Assembly (NCBI GenBank): GCA_965153455.1
Contig: OZ234500.1
Coordinates: 9,982,001-10,046,000 of the forward strand
DNA from: Sphagnum compactum
Taxonomy: Eukaryota > Bryophyta > Sphagnopsida > Sphagnales
Length of the DNA stretch: 64,000 nt
Direction: 5' to 3'
Shown: piece after piece, positions 58,620 through 64,000 of the stretch
How the letters are laid out: each line of letters starts with the position of its first letter
Numbering within the stretch: position 1 is the first letter of the stretch
Notes under the pieces: generated by a model
Databases searched by the model: none
What the model saw: the letters and a program-made list of their open reading frames with translations, nothing else
What the model was told of the DNA's origin: nothing
Position numbers and translations under genes: made by a program

Positions 58620-61100
58620 GGGGATGATTAATCAATGAGAAATGAAATTTTGTACCCTAAAAGTTTGAACAAACTTTTATAGAATGTAAATAGAAACTGA
58701 AATCTCCATTATCCAAAACAATGTTTAATGGTAGGCCATGGTGCCTATATATTTTGTTGAAAAAAAATTTCATGTTACTTTCATTCATCATGGTTTTGGT
58801 GGTTGCAATAAAATGTAACATCTTTGTCAACTGATTGACCATAACAAAAATGGAGTCAAAAGATTTGAAACATAGGTGGCTGCAAGAGAAGATGGATAAA
58901 TTGTGAGAGAAAAATAGTCAATACAAAGTCCATTTAGTAGTGTTGTAGTGATAGTCTACTATGATATCATTTTTAAATGATAGATTACAATGTGATTAAT
59001 TATGAACTGATAAAGTTCATGTGAATAAACCCCCAACTAGATAACCTTTTCAAACATACATGTTAAAAGAAAATAACATTGGAATCGATCAAAAATTGAT
59101 TATGATATGGACATAAAAAAGGTCCAAACTAAATCATTTTAAATGTCCATATATCTATCATTTGATTAAGGTTTCTTCAATAAAAATTTCATAGTTATGT
59201 TTATTCATCTTAATTATACCATATATTAAGTCATTGTAAATTTTTTGAAATAAAAATCATATACAAACATTCCCTTTAAAATGACACAATTTGAAAACCA
59301 AACCATATTCTTCAATTTCAAATTTTCATTATTCTGCATTTAGAAGAATTATCTACATTAAATTATTTGGATGTTTTTTCATTAAAGTTAAAAACCATAA
59401 TCCAATTTCAAATTTCAAAATTTGATGATTTCATGGCATGGTACTAGCACCATAATGCATGACACCTTGCAATTTTTACATTACCATGCAAAAAATGATT
59501 TAATGAACCTTGCATTAACCCAAATGAACGGTTTGTGATAAAATCCATAAATTGAGATGGCCATGTACTTTTAGGAAATAGGAATAGTTGTAATAACCCA
59601 TATATAGAAATGTAGTGGTGTTTTTGCTTGTTCACATGTATCACAAATCCAGATGAAAATTTTCACAAATTATTACGTTTGTGGCCACTAGATATCCCTT
59701 GATATAAATATAATGACCTTATTGACCAATGTCCTACATATGGAAAATCATGATGTGTTTGGAAGACATGTAGTTGTGTAGGCCTCAACAACACATAAAA
59801 AAGTCCATATAGTATACATTAAACCTTCAAATTCAGACTCACAATGTATTTTGTGTTTTCCTCTTCATGTAAACATTGTCTTAAGTTTTTTACAAAAACA
59901 TTAATTCAAAAAAGTTCATGTATGTGTTCAATTCAATTCATGTTGATAAGGGTTTTGCTCTCTATCAACATAAAATACAACTAATTTAGTTTCAAGAAGA
60001 TGAACTTCTAATGGTCAAAAAATTTCCTTGTTTGGGGGCAAGATATCAATGATACAATAAAACATCTATTTTCCTTCTTGATTTTTTAAACAATAAGTAA
60101 TTATGAATTTTTTTTAAAGAAAGTCTTTGCAAGTTGCTTATCAACAATTGATTATTTGAACAATCATGAAATATTCAAGGTTTTTGCAGTTGATGTACAT
60201 TATGATTATATGTTGAATTACTTCAAGCAAATGTTTCCATTCCTCAAATGCATCATTAATAGCCAAATCTTATTTGTCATTAATTTCATAATTTTTAGTC
60301 AATGATAAATTCTTTGATTGCAATTCAACAAGACAAATCATTTGTCATTCCCATATTAAAACAACATGGTGCCAAGAGAAAAATTTGAAATATTTCCTTT
60401 GAAAAAAATGGTTTGGATGGGTTTACATGGATCATAATGGGAGCTATGGTGAAAGCATTTTTCAAGATTTTGAAAATTTTCACAACATTGTGGTCCAACT
60501 TGAATTTATACTTGCCTCTATAAATCATGTTAGAAAGGTAAAAAAGTAATTTTTGAATAGTCTTTTATAATTTTTTTAAAAAGTTTGTGTCTACCAAAAA
60601 ACACTAAACATTTCAAACTAAAGATGAGTTTTGCTAATCAACAATAGTCTAAATTGAAAGTACATAATCAAAGATGATGTAGTCCAAAAATTCCACTTTA
60701 GATTTGTGGAATTAAAGATATTTTTCCAAAATTGTATATGGTCATTTCTCCCATAGTTTGTCGAGGACAAGTTGAATGTGTTTGTCATGTTCCTATTGAT
60801 TTTTTGAAAATATAAAGATATCATCAAACTAGATGACAATAAAATCATAAAAATATTATTTGAATATGTCATTCATCATGTGTTGGGAAATTGCATGAAC
60901 ATTTGGTAGGCCAAAATACGTGATGTTATACTTGAAATTCCCATATTTGGTACAAAACATCAATTTCCATTCATTGTTTTCTTTAATATGTACATCGATT
61001 ATAGGCATGTTTCAAGTCTATTTTTGTGAATATTTTTGCTTGGTCAAGTTGTTAAAGAAATCTCAAAATCAATTGTAAAGGGTAACAATTAGAAAAATAA
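58620..61100 (-). pseudogene. Ty3/gypsy retrotransposon pol relic
   Basis: On the minus strand, domains appear in the normal gypsy order from high to low coordinate. Reverse transcriptase (about 61060-60640): AKIFTKIDLKHAYN, then DFIVI, a stop, then FDDIFIFSK (the F/Y-x-DD catalytic block, FDD codons at 60827-60819). RNase H (about 60530-60320): KILKNAFTIAPIM and NPSKPF. Integrase N-part (about 59640-59550): SIYGLLQLFLFPKSTWPSQ then FMDFI. Integrase core (58842-58660): NQLTKMLHFIATT and IYRHHGLPLNIVLDN. Many in-frame stops fall where the family has Gln or Arg, and about 700 bases separate the two integrase parts where about 60 are expected, so there is an insertion or rearrangement. The element is not functional. 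LTRs were not identified. Confidence 0.8.
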
Positions 61101-64000
61101 ATTGAAACACATTCCCTAATACCATGCATTAGAATAATAGGGGTGTGCAAGAACTTTGGGATGATACTAGGACAAAAAGATGTTCACAAACATCTCTTAA
61201 TCATTTCATTTACACAAGTCAAACAATGTAAGTAGTTAATGCAAATGAAACCAAATTTGGTCATCGGCTCAGCTTACATTCACACAACCCAAAATTGGGA
61301 GTAGGCACCACCTTCCTCCTTGTAATATAGTTTGGAGTTGTCTATAGGGACTACATAAAATTGGTTAAAGTTACTAAGAATCCCAAAATGGATTAATTAG
61401 GACACATAATGTTTTGAATATTTGGAACAGTGTAATTCTATCAAAGCAAGGTTGTTTTGATTAACAACCTCTTATTTGTCAGAAATGATTATCTTTTATC
61501 TTTTCTTGAAAAAATATAAATATCTTATATCTATCATTGAGATCTTTCCAACAAACTAAAGATCTTTTATTTTGGAGGTGATTTGATCATTCAAATCATT
61601 GAAATAATGATAAAAAATCATTTGACCATTCGACTTTTCTTGGCCATTTAACTTTCATATCATTGTTTTCTCAATGCAACTTCATTAGAGTATTATATTT
61701 TTCAAGAGATATCCAACAGTTAAAATAAACCTAATTTTGACAAGATTTGGTCTTTCAAATCTCATTCCAAAGTTGTGGTGCACTTCAAAATTTCACATTC
61801 TCAAAAGTGGGAATGCTTTACAGAGTCTTGGGGATTCCCTTTTACATTTCCACACACCTACCTTGCAGAAGGGGAATGTGTTTGGGTGCTTCATTTGCCT
61901 TAGCTTATCAATGGTTTGCTTCCCCTTTGTTTTGTTTTAATCTTGGTTGTGAGCCCAAAATTAGGGTTGTAATGCTGTAATATTTATTTTCTTATTTTTC
62001 AAATAACCAATTATCATAGATAATGATTTCATTAATGAACTCAATTAAAATGTTCATTTTTGGCATCATGAACATGAAGTTTTTCATGTCATCTTGTAAA
62101 CCTCAATGAAATTAGTTGATGTAAAATTTCCATTCCAATTAACATCACATATTATTTACTAGAATTTTGTAGCATAGGTTGATGCATGATAGCTTGATCC
62201 TTGATGTAAATTCCAATTTTTTTGTATCCCAACCCATTCACAATTAGCTTCATTAAATGTTGCATTGCTTTCTACAAGGAAAACATCACAATAGTAGAGC
62301 AATGGAAAATTCTTTGCAAACAATGTCACAAACTATCAAAACACTATGCTTAAAAGTAAAATCTTAACTAATCCAACTTGGGGAAGCATTATTGGGGTAT
62401 TGATTTAGTTGTTATTGGATGAAGAGTTGAACATGTTGAATAAATCTTCAAAATTTTGATCTTGTTCCATTTGATTTCTTAGACATGTTGATTTTTAAAA
62501 AATTTGCACATTGTTATGAAAGTTGAATAGTGTGTGAAATCTTAACAAAGCTTCCATGGGCTTCATGAAGTTCATGAATTTGATATTGAAAGTCTTGCAA
62601 AACTAGGGTTAAAGCTTGAGTTCAATCCATTTGGAATTGGACATTCATTTCATAAAGTTTTTGAATTTATTATTAGAGGATGTGTAAAGTTGCAACCATT
62701 ATGACAATGGAATCTTCTATTGTGATTTAACATGATGCGACATAATTTGATAAGTAATATTGTTAAATTGTTAATGATAAAACAACGAAACAAGGAGAAA
62801 ATCATATGAACTTGACAAAATGAAGGAGTTGGCAATGAATATGAATTAAAATATTTTATTTGATAAAACAAAGCATGATACAAGATAAGGTTGAGATGAA
62901 AGTGGAATATATAGACCATAACTTGCATCAATGATATTGAAAAGTGATGTTTTTAGGATTTTTATTTATATTATCTCATGGACCTTTAAAATGTTCCTTA
63001 ACATATTAGAAAATTTTGTCAACTAAGTTTTTTTCAGAAAGATTTATATATTAAACATTTCAATTTTTAAAAAATAATTATGCCTTTTAAAAGCTTATGT
63101 CAACTAATCCTTCTAAAAAGCTTTCACTAGCTGAACCTTTTACAAGTTTTAAGTACTAGATCTTTTCTAAAAGCTTTTTTTCAATACTTATTATCTATGA
63201 TAATTTCAACTTGTGCTGTGAAATAGCTAATGTAATGGTTCAATTTCTCTTGTTAAACAATCAATTTGTATGCTTATTGTATTATTTTACTTGAATATAG
63301 AATTCACCATTATTGTGGATTGAACCTTTGTATTCTATGAAAAACTAATAAATGTAAATGGTGATTGACAATTTGATTTTTATTTCTCTAACATATTATT
63401 GTCCAATTCATTGTTGATTATATCATAATAACATACATTAGCAACTACTATTCATCTCATTGATTTGTGCAAGCCAAGCATTTAAAGATCTATCAACAAC
63501 CAATGCTAACATGGAGTTTGTGTGCAACCTTGAAGAATACATTAGGGCAAGAGATGAACCTACTTAATTTCCAAATGGTTTGAACATGTTTAAAATTGGA
63601 CTATATGTAATCCAATTTGACAAAAACATTGTTCTTGGTATTTTGTTAGAAGCAATTGTTTGATTGATTATTTTCTTAGGATTGGAATGGGGATGAGGTC
63701 ATTTGTTGGAAAGGATGGTTGTAGATATGGATGGGTTACTTTGTATTGTTGACAACAAGTTGAAACATGTGTGATGCATATATGCATTTCATGATTTCAA
63801 ACGTCCTTTGTTAGTGTGCAAAACATTGTGGGTTGCTTTGAGGATTGGATGAGGGTTTTTGTTGTATTGGTGCACTTGCCATCGGGGAGTTTTTGGATTT
63901 ACAATAAACCAAGTTTCTACACTCATTATCACTTAGAGATTCCTCTTGGCTATTATTATCCTTGGTTGATGAAAACTAAGGAAAAGTGGTCCAAGGTTCA
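61101..64000. other. AT-rich block, probably the remainder of retroelements
   Basis: No recognisable protein. It lies on the 5' (gag/protease) side of the gypsy relic in that element's orientation, so part of it may be decayed gag. Frames of at most 93 codons (62650-62931) match nothing I know. The far end (63480-64000) has slightly more protein-like text on the plus strand (for example ANMEFVCNLEEYIRARDEP) but is interrupted by stops. Confidence 0.4.

Overview
The window is nuclear DNA of a land plant. Five intact spliced genes have canonical GT-AG introns of roughly 80-900 bp and plant-type products: a PX-domain endosomal Rab effector, importin alpha, a plastid NhaD-type Na+/H+ antiporter, an organellar-type SMUBP-2 helicase and an Aux/IAA auxin repressor. 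The Aux/IAA protein is about 900 residues, far longer than the roughly 150-350 usual in flowering plants. Together with compact introns and long AT-rich, repeat-laden spacers this points to a non-seed plant (bryophyte or lycophyte grade; the long Aux/IAA recalls the bryophyte pattern). The species cannot be named from the sequence alone.

Layout. 1-4.5 kb: a decayed coding relic, ordinary spacer, a GC-rich 49-bp tandem repeat and a GA tract. 4.55-9.65 kb (+): EREX-like PX/coiled-coil gene, 12 exons. 9.65-13.1 kb: spacer with foldbacks and two nested Helitron-like elements. 13.17-16.52 kb (+): importin alpha, 10 exons. 16.5-23.4 kb: probable 3' UTR, then an AT-rich gene-free block. 23.44-26.65 kb (+): NHD1-like antiporter, 10 exons. 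28.26-35.12 kb (+): SMUBP-2-like SF1 helicase, 10 exons. 35-40.4 kb: spacer with foldbacks and short repeats. 40.45-43.76 kb (-): Aux/IAA, at least 4 exons. 43.8-45 kb: its CT-rich upstream region. 45-64 kb: gene-poor, very AT-rich DNA holding a Helitron-like copy, a decayed copia fragment, a tandem array of about 86-bp hairpin units, a short telomere-like run, a dead LINE reverse transcriptase and a dead Ty3/gypsy element.

The five genes are independent housekeeping or regulatory loci and do not form a pathway cluster. Two products (antiporter, helicase) carry N-terminal extensions that look like plastid transit peptides. The exon models were built by hand by requiring reading phase to be preserved across every junction, and they agree with the known domain order of each family. 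I found no clear previously undescribed gene system. The most informative non-genic observations are the nested Helitron-like insertion, the hairpin tandem array at 54.1-54.5 kb, several perfect or near-perfect foldbacks, and the very long Aux/IAA with an uncertain C-terminal exon.
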